Positions 34,741 through 45,578 of a stretch of DNA of 64,000 nt are shown piece after piece. The position numbers were made by a program, and so were the translations under genes. The DNA lies in contig CM055061.1 of the NCBI GenBank assembly GCA_029204045.2, positions 43,734,977 through 43,798,976 of the forward strand. Reading direction: 5' to 3'. The notes under the pieces were generated by a model. It was not told the DNA's origin. It did not search any database and saw nothing but the letters and a program-made list of their open reading frames with translations. The DNA is from Tillandsia leiboldiana. Taxonomy: Eukaryota > Streptophyta > Magnoliopsida > Poales > Bromeliaceae. The first letter of the stretch is position 1. Every line of letters begins with the position of its first letter.

Positions 34741-36588
34741 CCACTCACCTCTTAAAAGAAGTTTCATCCTCGAAACTTAACCTCAACCCTCGCTAAATAA
34801 CTTGGGGTAACACTCTCTCATTTTCGTTTCAAGTTCCCACGTCGCCTCGCGCTCCTCGTGGTTACTCCATTGCACCTTTACGTTGGGGATCGTCCGGTTT
34901 CGAAGGTTCTTTTCTTCTCTTGCCAAGATCCGCATCGGCGTTTCTTCGAAGCTCAAGTCTTCCAGCCGTTCGACGGCCGGAGCGTTGAGGACGTGCGATG
35001 AGTCGGGGAGGTACTTCCGGAGCATCGAGACATGAAACACATTATGCACTTGTTCAAGATTTGGCGGTAAGGCCAACCGGTATGCCACCGGGCCCACGCG
35101 CTCCAAAATTTCAAACGGTCCCACATACCGTGGGCTCAACTTCCCTCGTATGCCGAACCGTCTTGTCCCCTTAGACGGTGACACGCGTAGCAACACATGA
35201 TCCCCTACCGAAAATTCTAGTTCCCGTCGCCTCCGGTCCGCGTAACTTTTCTGCCGGCTCTGGGCGGTCAACAACCGCTGCCTGATAAGGCGCACCTTTG
35301 CTTCCGTTTCCTCTGCGAGGTCTGGCCCCAAGAGTTTCCGCTCTCTCAAATCGTCCCAGCAAATCGGCGATCGACACCGGTGTCTGTACAAGGCTTCGTA
35401 CGGGGCCATCTGAATACTAGCCTGATAGCTATTATTGTAAGCAAATTCCACAAGGGGTAGCTAGCGCGACCACCAGTCCCCAAGGCTTAGCACACAAGCT
35501 CGAAGCATATCTTCGAGAATCTAGATCACTCGTTCCGATTGCCCGTCCGTCTGCGGGTGAAATGCCGTGCTAAACTGCAGCTTGGTCCCCAATGCCTGCT
35601 GCAGACTCTGCCAAAAGTTCGACACGAAGCGCGTGTCCCTATCAGAAGTTATCGATGACGGTATTCCATGCAATCTCACCACCTCGTCGATATAGGTCTG
35701 CGCCAGCCGATCTCTGCTCCACGTCGTGTGAATTGGTATAAAGTGGGCCGATTTCGTCAGACAGTCCATAATAACCCGTATCGCGTCATGTCCCTGTTGC
35801 GATCGCGGAAAGCTGGTAACAAGGTTCATGGTGATCCATTCCCATTTCCACTCAGGTATGGGCAATGGTTGTAATTTTTCCACCGGTCGCTGATGTTCCG
35901 CTTTCACCTGTTGGCACACCAGCCATCGCGCCACGAATTGCGTCACATCACTCTTCAATTTGGGCCACCAGAAGGTCTGCCTCAGGTCTTTGAACATCTT
36001 TGTACCCCCGGGATGCACAGTGTAGGGGGCATTATGCGCTTCCGTTAGAATTTCATTCCTCATTTCTGGCACATTGAGCACGCAATTTTATCCCCAGAAC
36101 CTTATCACATTACTTTGCCTATCATAAAAACCCCACCTTTCTCCGAGGATATTCTGTCCCGCAACAGTTGTAGTTGCGTGTCCGTTGTTTGGCCTTCCAA
36201 GATCCTCTCGATAAGCGTAAGCTTCACCACCAAGGACAGAAATTTCGCAACTGCTCTTGCTGGTACTATCTCCGGCCTCAATTGCGAAAATTGTGAAATT
36301 ACCTGATCCTGTTGGGAAAGGGCACTCATTGCCGTTTCCCCCATCTGTCCTTTCCGGCTCAAGGCGTCGGCCACCACATTTGCCTTCCCGGGGTGGTAGT
36401 GGATGGACAAATCGTAGTCCTTCAGTAGTTCCAACCACCGACGTTGCCGTAAGTTCAGTTCCTTTTGCGTAAACAAATATTTGAGGCTCTGGTGGTCGGA
36501 ATACACATTACGGTGCGCCCCGAAGAGGTAGCGTCTCCAGAGCTTCAAAGCAAACACGACTGCCGCGATGTAATGACACGGGTTTTTT
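34741..36588 (-). pseudogene. D-minus pol: RNase H end, integrase, chromodomain
   Basis: RNase H end at 36105-36588 (..VYSDHQSLKYL.., ..YHPGKANVVADALSRK..). Integrase at 35521-36081 includes ..HPGGTKM.., ..TSDRDTRFVS.. and the active-site Glu in ..DGQSERV.. . The first catalytic Asp is replaced by Asn (..WITMNLVTSF.. for the usual ..MDL..), and the zinc-finger Cys pair has lost one Cys (..RWLVCQQVK..). The GPY/F module (..YVGPFEILERVGPVAYRL..) and chromodomain (..VKVQWSNH..EATWELE..) are at 34783-35451. Damage: a frameshift near 36090 and stops between 35451 and 35521. Polypurine-tract side: CTTAAAAGAAGTTTC at 34752-34766. The chromodomain would bind modified histone tails and steer integration, but this copy is dead. 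Confidence 0.9.
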
Positions 36589-37289
36589 TGTAGTATGTTA
36601 CCCTCCTTCTAATAAAGTGTTCCTTTAGTGGATCGGAACTATCGTATTTCCGTAAGTCGGTCGGTGTGTGGCGTGAGTATTTTTCTGTGAAAGAGCGCGA
36701 AAAATGATGACCGACGGTGCAATCGGATCTGAAATCCGATGTAGGAATCTCCCGGAACAGGGTTTTTAGTGTCGCGGTGACTTAACGCGCATCGGAACCC
36801 GTGCATAATATCCTGACCGCTTTCCGAGAAAAAGGTGGGTTTATCTCGTGTGATTAGTTAGTTAGAGAATTAGTTATTCGGTTACAGGTATTAAAAGGTG
36901 GGAGTTTATCTCGTAGGAATAGTTAATTAAATAATTAATTATTCGGTGACGGAAAGTAAAAACGGAATTTAATTGTATGTACGAGAAAGGAAAATCCCAC
37001 TTTTCGTAAAAGAGGAAAACGAAACCCTAACCGAGAGAACGGAAGGAAAAGAAAAAGGCGGAACCCAAACTGGAGGAAAGAAAGAGGAAGAAGACGGCGG
37101 GATCCGATCACCCCGAACCACGTACCGGAAACAAGAATGCGATCGGACGACTCCCCCGTCGGATTATCCGGTGAGTGATTTTACGTTCATAGCATCTTTG
37201 GGGCTTTTCGTACTTTTGTTGTCTTCTCCGTCTCCATCGTCTCCGTCGGCCCGCCGTCGTCGCCATGCAACTTAGGGCACGACGCGGGC

Positions 37290-37735
37290 GGGCGGACGAC
37301 GCGCGGTGCCGCTAGGGCACCGCGCGGGCTGGGGAGACGCGTGGTGTCGCTAGGGCACCACGCGGGTGGACACCGCAAGGCAGGCGCCACGCGGACGTCG
37401 CGCGGGCGCCGCCGCGGGTAGCACCGCGGGCACCGCGCAGGCCGCACCCGCGCGGGTGCCACGCGGGCGCCGCCCGAGGGCAGCACCCGCGGGCACCGCG
37501 CGGGCAGTCACCGCGCGGGTGCCACGTGGGCGCCGCCCGAGGGCAGCACCCGCGGGCGCCGCGCGGACAGATACCGCGCGCGTGCCACGCGGGCGCCGCC
37601 CGAGGGCAGCACCCGCGGGCGCCGCGCGGGCGCCGCCCGAGGGCAGCACCCGCGGGCGCCGCGCGGGCAGACACCGCGCGGGTGCCACGCGGCCGCCGCC
37701 CGAGGGCAGCACCCGTGGGCGCCGCGCGGGCAGCA
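37290..37735. repeat. GC-rich tandem repeat in D-plus LTR
   Basis: Repeats built from GCCGCCCGAGGGCAGCACCC and GCGCGGGCAGACACCGCGCG blocks, with units of about 36 and 63 bases. They occupy the same place in the LTR as the arrays at 24480 and 32960 but are different in sequence. Confidence 0.9.
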
Positions 37736-37879
37736 AATTAATTATGAGATAACCGAGATGTAGGTGCAAGTAGATCGTGAGTGCACGGGGAAAAAGGGGT
37801 TAACTTCGGCTCGTTCGTAGGTCAAAGTTCTAGGGCGAGAACCTTAGGGTTAACCCAGTTTCTTTGTATACAGCGGACA

Positions 37880-39001
37880 ATGGCACGAACTAGGTCATCT
37901 ACTGAAAACACAGGTGCAGACGGAACGGCCTCGAGCGCCGCGAAAAATCAGCTCCTCCGACGACAGCTGCGGGAAATGGCTGGACAATTGGCGACGCTAA
38001 CCGAACAAGTTCGTCAACTAACGCAGCGACAGGCGACTGCGTTAGTGGAAAACGCTCCGACCCCACCGCCCGAATCGATCACCCCCACTACGGGACCACC
38101 AGGGGCAAGTGATGCAGCGGCAGCCACACCCATCAGACCTCGATGACGGGCGTGTCGGCAGAACAACCTACAACCCCTTTGGAGGTACCCACCCCGACAG
38201 CTTCGGGGCCCGTACTGGGAACGGTGGCGGGGGAATCAGCAAAGGACGCAGGGACGACATCTACTCCCGGGGTGTCCGCAGCTGCGGGAGGAAAAGCGGA
38301 CCAACGAACGGAACGCGAAAGAGTTAGGACGAATCTGGCGGAGTTCAAGAAGCACGAACCGCCCACTTTTGAGGGAGAGACAACCGATCCATGGGTCATA
38401 GAGAAATGGGTGGATACCATGGAAAAACTCTTTGAAGACCTGCTGATGGAAGAACAAGAGCGAGTTCCCTTGGCCGTCCACTTCCTTGAAGGGAACGCCC
38501 GTATCTGGTGGAAGACGGTACGCCAGGACCCGTCTACGAATGCTCCGCTACCGACGTGGTCAGTTGTTAGAAAGGAACTATTTGGAGCGTTCTTTTTCAA
38601 TAGCGTCAAACGACAGCTAGAGGACGACCTTAAGAATATTAAGCAAGGAAATCACACAGTCGTGGAATACGAAAAGAGAGTTCGTGAGGTTAGTAAACTG
38701 CGTCCCGTTCGTTATACGGAACGAACCCCAGAAGGCTCGTCTTTTTGTGGACGGGCTACGGAGTGACATCTTCGAAGTAGTCCAGGCGGGAGATTTGCAC
38801 ACTTTCCGGGAAGTAGTGGATAGGGCCACTATTGTGGAACGTGGATTTACTATCACCCGAGCCCGACGGGAGGGATCGGAGTACAACCGGGACAAGAAGC
38901 GGTCGCAGACATATCCAGGAGGGGGCTCTTCTTGTGGGAACCGGCCCCAAAGTACCCCAGGACGCAACACGGAAGCAAGAGCACACAGGCGGGGGGACAA
39001 C
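37880..39001 (+). pseudogene. D-plus gag (Retrotrans_gag)
   Basis: ATG at 37880. The N-terminus has a helix ..RRQLREMAGQLATLTEQV.. . The retrotransposon gag domain follows at 38330-38640 (..EWVDTMEKLFEDL-type start, ..LAVHFLEGNARIWWKTV..). After a frame change near 38700 comes ..ARLFVDGLRSDIFEVV.. and a basic stretch that would precede the zinc knuckle. A second frame change lies near 38146. The product would be the capsid protein packaging element RNA. The coding sequence is cut by A-prime exactly at its target duplication ACAAC (38997-39001). Confidence 0.85.
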
Positions 39002-42000
39002 TGTCACGCCCCGGCGTCGATACTGCGACCCAGGCTCGCCAACAGATCTGCCGCCCATACGGAAACCCCGTATAGACGAAGCGTCTAACCTGCAAAAAGA
39101 ATCAACTACTGTATACAGATATCAGAGCTGAAAGTAAACTACTGAAAAACTGAAGTCCAAACACTATACAACTGAAAATAAAACAATATCCATCTCCCAA
39201 ATACGATCGTAAGAAAAGTCCTCTGATACAAAACTCAAAAGGGAGATATCTCCATTAAATACATCAGTGTACAAGCTCCCAATACAGAATATCCTCACTA
39301 CAACAGTCTCTCAAACTATAAAATAAAATACAACTCTATACCTCACAACAAAGGTCTCTCAACAAGAAACTCTAAAAATATAAAAAGGGTACATCTACCT
39401 CACTCTAAAGGAACTATGCTGGTAGGGAACTATCTCGTGACTCCCTGTCCTCGGTCCGTCAAGCCAGCTCGGGCAGGAACGGAAGAAAAAGCCTCAGCAA
39501 CCTGTCATCGACAGAGGGTGTGAGAACTACATCCTACAGTAGTTCTCAGTGGGTACCGTCTCCAAGACCCACGGTCTGCCCACTAAGTCTACTAGAGGCA
39601 AGATAACAGAAAAAGACTGGGATAGGAAAATAAAGCTGGATAAGAATCAACAGCTAACATGCCTCTATCTACTATGCTCAAGGGGAAAAACACAGATGAT
39701 GGTATGCAACCACTCACTACTAGATGCCTCAAGTACCCTGCTCAAAGGAATACTCATCTAAGAGCAAGCAATACACCACTCGCACACAAGGTGCTCTCAA
39801 AACCCAAATCTCAGTGACTGCCACATAGGGTCCAGTCAAGCCTGCGCCAAACCTACTGCCACTACGCCCAAACAGGACTTGGTCTTACATAGGGTGTCCC
39901 ACATGGACTATCTCAATCTCAAGCGAACTCTAGTGTATCAACTAGTCGCATCATCGCAGCCTCGTCAGGCTCGGTATCATCATCGCACCCGGGGCGTAGC
40001 TCGAGGGGAGCGACCCCACCGAACTCAAGTATCTCAAGTATCTCATAACTGGCATAGAATGCCAGGCTCAGCAGGCTATAATCCTCGATCAAACAGATTG
40101 GTACTCAATGCTCAACTAGCATAACTCAGTCGGAGAAAGACTCCACGACTCGATCTCACAACACTAACCCACTAAAAGAAGGTACAACACAGCTGGGACC
40201 GCCGTCACTCCAAACGGCTCCCAAAAATGACTCCCCACTCATAAGCGAGAAGAACCGACTTACGCAGCAAAGGTCCGAGAATCCCGTTAGGCCGGTGCCT
40301 AGAACCCCAATCAAACAAGAACAGACTCTAGGCTCAGCCTATCGAAGTTCTCGATCCATTACCATTCAGGGATTCGGCCCCTCTCGGTTAAAGTGGGAAC
40401 CCATCTCAACCTACAAATCTCACGGGCTGGAGATGCTCTACAGCCAGATCCACGAAGAGTCCGAAAACACCGGTAGACTAATACCTACGACCGCAATCAA
40501 ACAAGAACAGGCTATAGGCGTAGCCTCCCGTTGCTTTCGACTTGCTTTCGACTCCAGAAAGAAATCAGCCCTTAGAACCCAGACCACTCGAAGCATCTCT
40601 GGTGGATAAGTTTATAAGAAACAGTGACATTTATTACAGAAAGCCATTTGATCTGAGAGAAATCCATCTTTTTAATGATTTTGTCTTTTTAGGAAAACAA
40701 TTTGCAAACAAGTTTTATGTCCAAACCTCGAAGAGCTAATGCCCTCGTCCTATCAAACAAGAACAGACTCAGGCGACCCTGCGAGGCTTGGAAGAAAACA
40801 TTGGCTGACTAAAATCATGTGTGCGCCCGAATAGGTTCTGGGTTCAAGGTCCTGCTGTCACTAGTACACCACTGCCACCACCACTGTAGTGACAACCAAC
40901 TCCAGAACACAACGTCTCGGGACCACCGTCTACCCAAACGGCTCCAGCCAGAACCAAACGACTGGCTCTAACTACCAGACTCCACTCGGCCCCCAGGCCC
41001 AAGTGCAACATATGCCCCACAATGTCCTGACCACTCGGCCCAATACCCGGGCGAGGAACTCTAAGTCCAGAAAGAAATGCACTGTGTGGGATGTCTAAAG
41101 CCTAAAAGAACCTAGCCCAGATTGAGGTTCTCTATTGGTCTGGTTACACATGCAACATATGACAGGGGTGCTAGTCAAAGTTCCAATGAATCACTTAAAC
41201 TAGCATGCAAAATCCTATCATAATAGAATTAGAGAGAAGTCCGCAGACTTGGAGATAAAAACCAACCCACCTCGGTAAGCCACCAATTGCTCGTAGACAC
41301 TTGCAATTGGCCTCCACGCGATCCGCACTCAAAACGAAGCACGATGCCCGAATCCGCACGGAAAACAGAGTCCGCACGCAAAACGGTGCACGGTGCTCGA
41401 GTCCACACGCAAAACGGTGCACGGTGCCGGAGTCCGCACGCAAAACGGTGCACGGTGCCGAAACCCGTGAGCAAAACGGAGTCCGCACGCAAAACGGTGC
41501 ACGATGTCGGAGTCCGCACGCATAACGGCGCACGGTGCCGAAACCCGCGCGCAAAACGGAGTCCGCACGCAAAACTGTGCACGGTGCCGGAGTCCGCACG
41601 CAAAACGGTGCACAGTGCCGAAACCTGCGCGCAAAATGGAGTCCGCACGCAAAATGGTTTACGGTGCCGGAGTCTGCACGCAAAATGGTGCACGGTGCCG
41701 AAACCCGCACGCAAAGCGGAGTCTGCACGCAAAACGGTGCACCGTGCCGAAATCCATGCGCAAAATGGAGTCCGCACGCAAAATGGAGCACGCCATCGCG
41801 GTCCGTACGCAAAACGGAGCAGTAAAAATACGGTCCCTAACACAGATAAGAACAAGGGGTCAATCCAAAGTCCAAAAGAACGCCCTCAAAACTGTGCCAA
41901 AAACACCGTAAAAACAACGCGCGGGACCTACCTCGACTAGGATGCGCCGCCCAACTGCTATATGGAACGCCTTGCGCGCTCCACGAGGTCGCCGACGCAC

Positions 42001-43046
42001 CGCCGCACCCGACGAATTCCCCTCCCTCACTCTCTCTCGCTCTCGGTTGGAGAAGAAAAGGAAGAAGAAGAGAGGAGAAAGTTGCTCGGGTGGAGAAGAA
42101 AGAAGAAGAAGAAGAGAAAGAGAAGGAGAAGGGGGCTCACGCACCGGGTCCACGAAGCCGGCCAATTGGAGCCCTCCACCCGACGGTCCACACGCAGTGG
42201 CGCGCGCACCAGGCACAGCGCGCGCCCCCGCCCGCCACGCGGCCGCGTCTCCGCGCGCCACGCGGCACGCGGCAGTCAGGCGCCACACGGGCGCGTGACA
42301 CCCAGCGCCGCGCAGGCGCGGGACATGCCACGCGCCACACGGGCGCGCGTCACCCTCGCCCACGCGGGCGCGAGTGGGGGCCCGCCACGTGGCGGCCCTC
42401 GCGCGTTCCGCGCCGAAAGCGCGACCCTGCTGCGCGCCTCGAACCGCGCGCCGCCGCCCTTCGTGCAAGCCCTCGGGATCCGAGCCGACCTCGGGATCCG
42501 TGCCGTCTCGCTACGCCTCGAAAAACGTGCACCTCAACCGGGCTCCAAAAAAAAAAAAGTAAATAGCCCATTCTCAACGATTTCGCGCGCTGAATCCAAA
42601 AACGATCTCCATTTCTCCAAATTCTCATCCGAAAATTTGCCGAATGCCCCCGGATAGGCCACTTGATCCGATTCTCCACGGCGGGTCCAATTCTGAAGTC
42701 CGATTTGCCAAATTCCAACTCTAAAAATTCCCGAAGGCAACCGGAGAGGTAATCTCCTATCCAAACTTCGCCCGGAGCCCAAATTTGACATCTGCGTCGC
42801 GCGAAATCACCTCTAAACACTCGACGGGTCCTCCAATCCCACGGGATCTCCTTTTTAAGCCCAATGTTCAACACTTGTGTCCAAATTGTGCGCAAACACC
42901 ACCGACACACCACACGGGCCTCCAGTGATGCAAACTAAATCCCAAATTGCACCACAAATCCATTTCTTGGGCCCGACACGCGCACAAACACTCCCGAAGG
43001 CCACAATCCGACAGTAATCTCTTAAGTGGGGATTCGGGTCCTCACA
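39002..43046 (-). repeat. Element A-prime, 3' LTR
   Basis: TGTCACGCC...GGTCCTCACA, 4045 bp, containing a tandem array (41313-41820), repeated CAATCAAACAAGAACAG stretches (near 40308 and 40495, with a similar one near 40753) and a GC-rich part with one G-box (near 42387). Frames of up to 231 codons over 41942-42657 come from Arg-rich composition and are not supported. Confidence 0.93.
41313..41820. repeat. ~31-bp tandem array in A-prime left LTR (long allele)
   Basis: Units of the type GTCCGCACGCAAAACGGTGC followed by ACGGTGCCGGA, alternating with shorter AACCCGCGCGCAAAACGGA units. The matching array in the right LTR is 47893-48176. Confidence 0.95.
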
Positions 43047-45578
43047 CTCTCCCCCACTAAAAGAAAGTTTCATCCCCGAAACTAACACGGCTCAAAAGAG
43101 GAGTTCCAAAGCCAAAGGTAAGTATCCATCAACAGCGTCTCTAGCTTCCTAGTCGCTACGCATCCTCCGCGAAGCGAGTCCACATGGCTAGGAGTCCAAA
43201 GGCTGGGAAAACCTCACGAAAACGCCAACACAACCAACAAGAAGGGTAAAGGCCCCACCAGCAGGAAAGTCGTCAACCACAACTCTCAGTTTAGCAAACG
43301 GCTGAAATTAACGAAAAGTCCGAAAATTCCGGAAGGACCAGTGCCCTTGCCCCAATCAAACAAGAATAGGTTCGGGCGCCGTCTCCATTTCTGGAGCAGT
43401 CTTTCGAAGTTTTCGTCCTGTTCGAAAATTTCAGCATACTGGCGAGAAAAAGGAAGAGAAGTGTTGAAGTCGTTCCTGCCGTGGCTACAAAACGAAAGCT
43501 ACGATTTAAACGTGACCCCTAAGGACACAACCTCTAGTCCTAATCGTCACCAACGATCCAAAAGTAGCACCAAGCTGCAAACCGCCGAAGCCACAGCTGT
43601 AGGAAGGATACCCCGGTGATCTGTGAAAATGAACTCCTCTAGTCCAACTCGCGGAAGGGTAACTGATCTCATTCCACAATCAGCCGTTGCACGATACCGC
43701 ATCAACTGGTCCATCTTGTGTGCTCAATCTGAGTCGTGGAGCTGCCACTGAACTGTAACACCTGCCAGTGTAATTCCAAGTCTCAACTGTACTGGACACA
43801 ATCCACAAGGCTCCTCCACATGCACAACACCAACAGGAACCTGTACCTCTAGTGCACGTGGTAACAACTCTACCTCCAGTCCAGACAGGAAAGTCAAAAA
43901 CACTCAACTCAAACTGCTGTAAAGAAATCATGCCCGCGACAATCTGGTCCACTGCCATAGCGCCCTCCAACCGGGCGGTACAGACTCAACCGCTCGCTGT
44001 AGATGGTCGCCGATCGGTCTGCCCCGACGTCGTGGCCCTGTCTGCCTGGAGGTAAATCGGAGGAGCTCCTTCATCCCGAAGAGGTAGCAGGGATGCCGTC
44101 GCAAGCGGTATTGCCGTAAGCACTGCTCGAGGGCATGCTGCCTGAAAATGTCCCGACTGTCCACACGAAAAACATCGCCTCTGCCTGTGGTCACACTGCG
44201 ACGCAGAATGCGGCCTACCACAAATGACATAGTCATCCCGCTGGTGCTGCTGATACATCGGCTGTGGAGAACCTCCTGGTCTCTGTCTCCTCTGAGACTC
44301 ACGACCCTCAGGCTGGGATCGTGGCGCCCCCCGGGGGGTCTCGATCTACTCGACTGTCCAAACTCAGGCGGCACTGGATGCCTCTCCCCGGAGCTGGTGC
44401 CAGGTGCTTCGTCTCTCTCTCTGACATGATCACTGATCCTCGGTCAACCCACCGAGCCTGCTCAATCGCTGCATCTAACATCGGCGCTCGCCGAGAATGC
44501 ACCAAGGGATAAATATCCTGATGCGGTCCTCTCTCAACTAGCTCAACCTTCTAGGCCTAATCCCGGGCGACATGGGGTATACCGCTCAACAATCACAAAA
44601 CTTGCGAACATACTCCAGAAGAGGTCGACTCCCCTGCTGCAGGCGTCTAAGATCCCGTTCCAATTTCTGCTTACACTGTCAGGAAAGAAGGCCCTGAGCA
44701 GGAAAGCACGAAACTCGCTCCAAGTCAACAACTGCGCTCCCGGTGGTCCAACAGGATGAACTCGACGCCACCAAATCTCGGCGTCCTTTCCCAAAAAGTG
44801 CGTAGCCAAGTGTACCTGATGCTTCTTCATTACTGCTACCCAGTTTTCAGCCTCCCACTGCTCCAAGCTCAATCCTGCAAATCGGGGTGGATCAGACTGC
44901 CGGGACTGGCTCGATCGCCCGATGATGTCCCAAAGCTCATCTACTATCCGCCATCCACCCTATCTCGGTGCCTCGGCACAACTCGTCGACACGGAGGGGC
45001 TGCTCGCTCCATCGGTGCCACTGATACAACTGAATATGTCACTGCGTAGGAAGAAAGTGCTGGAGGACTCTCAAGCGGTACTGCAACTGGCTGTGCTCTC
45101 AGCTCCAACAGGCGCATCAAACGTTCCATGGCCTCCTCCTGGCATCGGACAGCCTCCGACAACTGTGCCATCTGGATCCATAACTACTGGGTCTCGCTCT
45201 ACTCTGATAGCTCTGCCTCCCGCTGCTCGGGTACTCATCAGGTGCGGGGTGTGCCATCTTCACAACACGACGTCTCAGGGGTATCGTAGTCCACTGCACA
45301 ATAACAAACATCAGGACACAACAACCATACGACCCAATCCAGTGAAAGTCTAAGACATGTCATCCATTCCATAGAATTATGTTGTCTGCAGCCAACATAA
45401 TCGCTTAGGAGAATAAACATGCCAATCGCTCATCCCGTCTCTTGGGAGAGGTAAAAACTCAATCAGGACTCTCGCTAAAAGTCACGACTCTCACGTAGTC
45501 ATCCTAATGTCCAACCACAAGCCTAGGGTTTCTAAGTCCACCACGACCTACAACCTAGGCTCTGATACCACTCTAATC
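43047..45578 (-). pseudogene. Element A-prime internal region: gag and remnants
   Basis: In minus-strand order: primer site 45559-45570; gag helix 44944-45171 (..CQEEAMERLMRLLELR..); gag core 44543-44872 (..LATHFLGKDAEIWWRRV.., ..FRAFLLRAFFPDSV..); zinc knuckle at about 44140-44190 (CFSCGQSGHFQAAC, a CX2CX4HX4C motif); further decayed sequence; and the polypurine tract CTCTCCCCCACTAAAAG from 43047. Stops and frame changes separate the pieces. There is no RT, RNase H or integrase. Gag parts and the ends are what a parasitic element needs to be packaged and copied by others. Confidence 0.85.

Larger units (their letters stand above)
32780..36588 (-). mobile_element. Chromovirus D-minus: 3' LTR and pol 3' half
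   Basis: A minus-strand element inserted in the gag of H: LTR 32780-34740, then polypurine tract and chromodomain, integrase and RNase H in the order expected of a chromovirus. The LTR ends TGTAATATC...GAGAGCA on the minus strand. It is cut at 36588, inside RNase H, by the plus-strand LTR of D-plus. Confidence 0.85.
36589..39001 (+). mobile_element. Chromovirus D-plus: 5' LTR part and gag
   Basis: A plus-strand LTR begins TGTAGTATG at 36589 directly against the D-minus RNase H frame. It carries the family-D segment ATCGGATCTGAAATCCGATG (36721-36740) and a GC-rich array (37290-37735). The end of the LTR and the primer site are not recognisable: gag starts 140 bases after the array, so a deletion joined LTR to leader. 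Gag is interrupted by A-prime at 39002 and resumes for 12 bases at 49408. Confidence 0.75.

Noticed and set aside
41287..41820. Possible CRISPR-like array
   Set aside because: Units are contiguous without unique spacers, the context is a plant LTR, and no cas gene exists.
41942..42657. Arg-rich frames repeated at 48318-49013
   Set aside because: Present in both LTRs of A-prime because LTRs are duplicates, not because of protein conservation. A GAAGAAGAAG-type tract and GC-rich sequence produce them.
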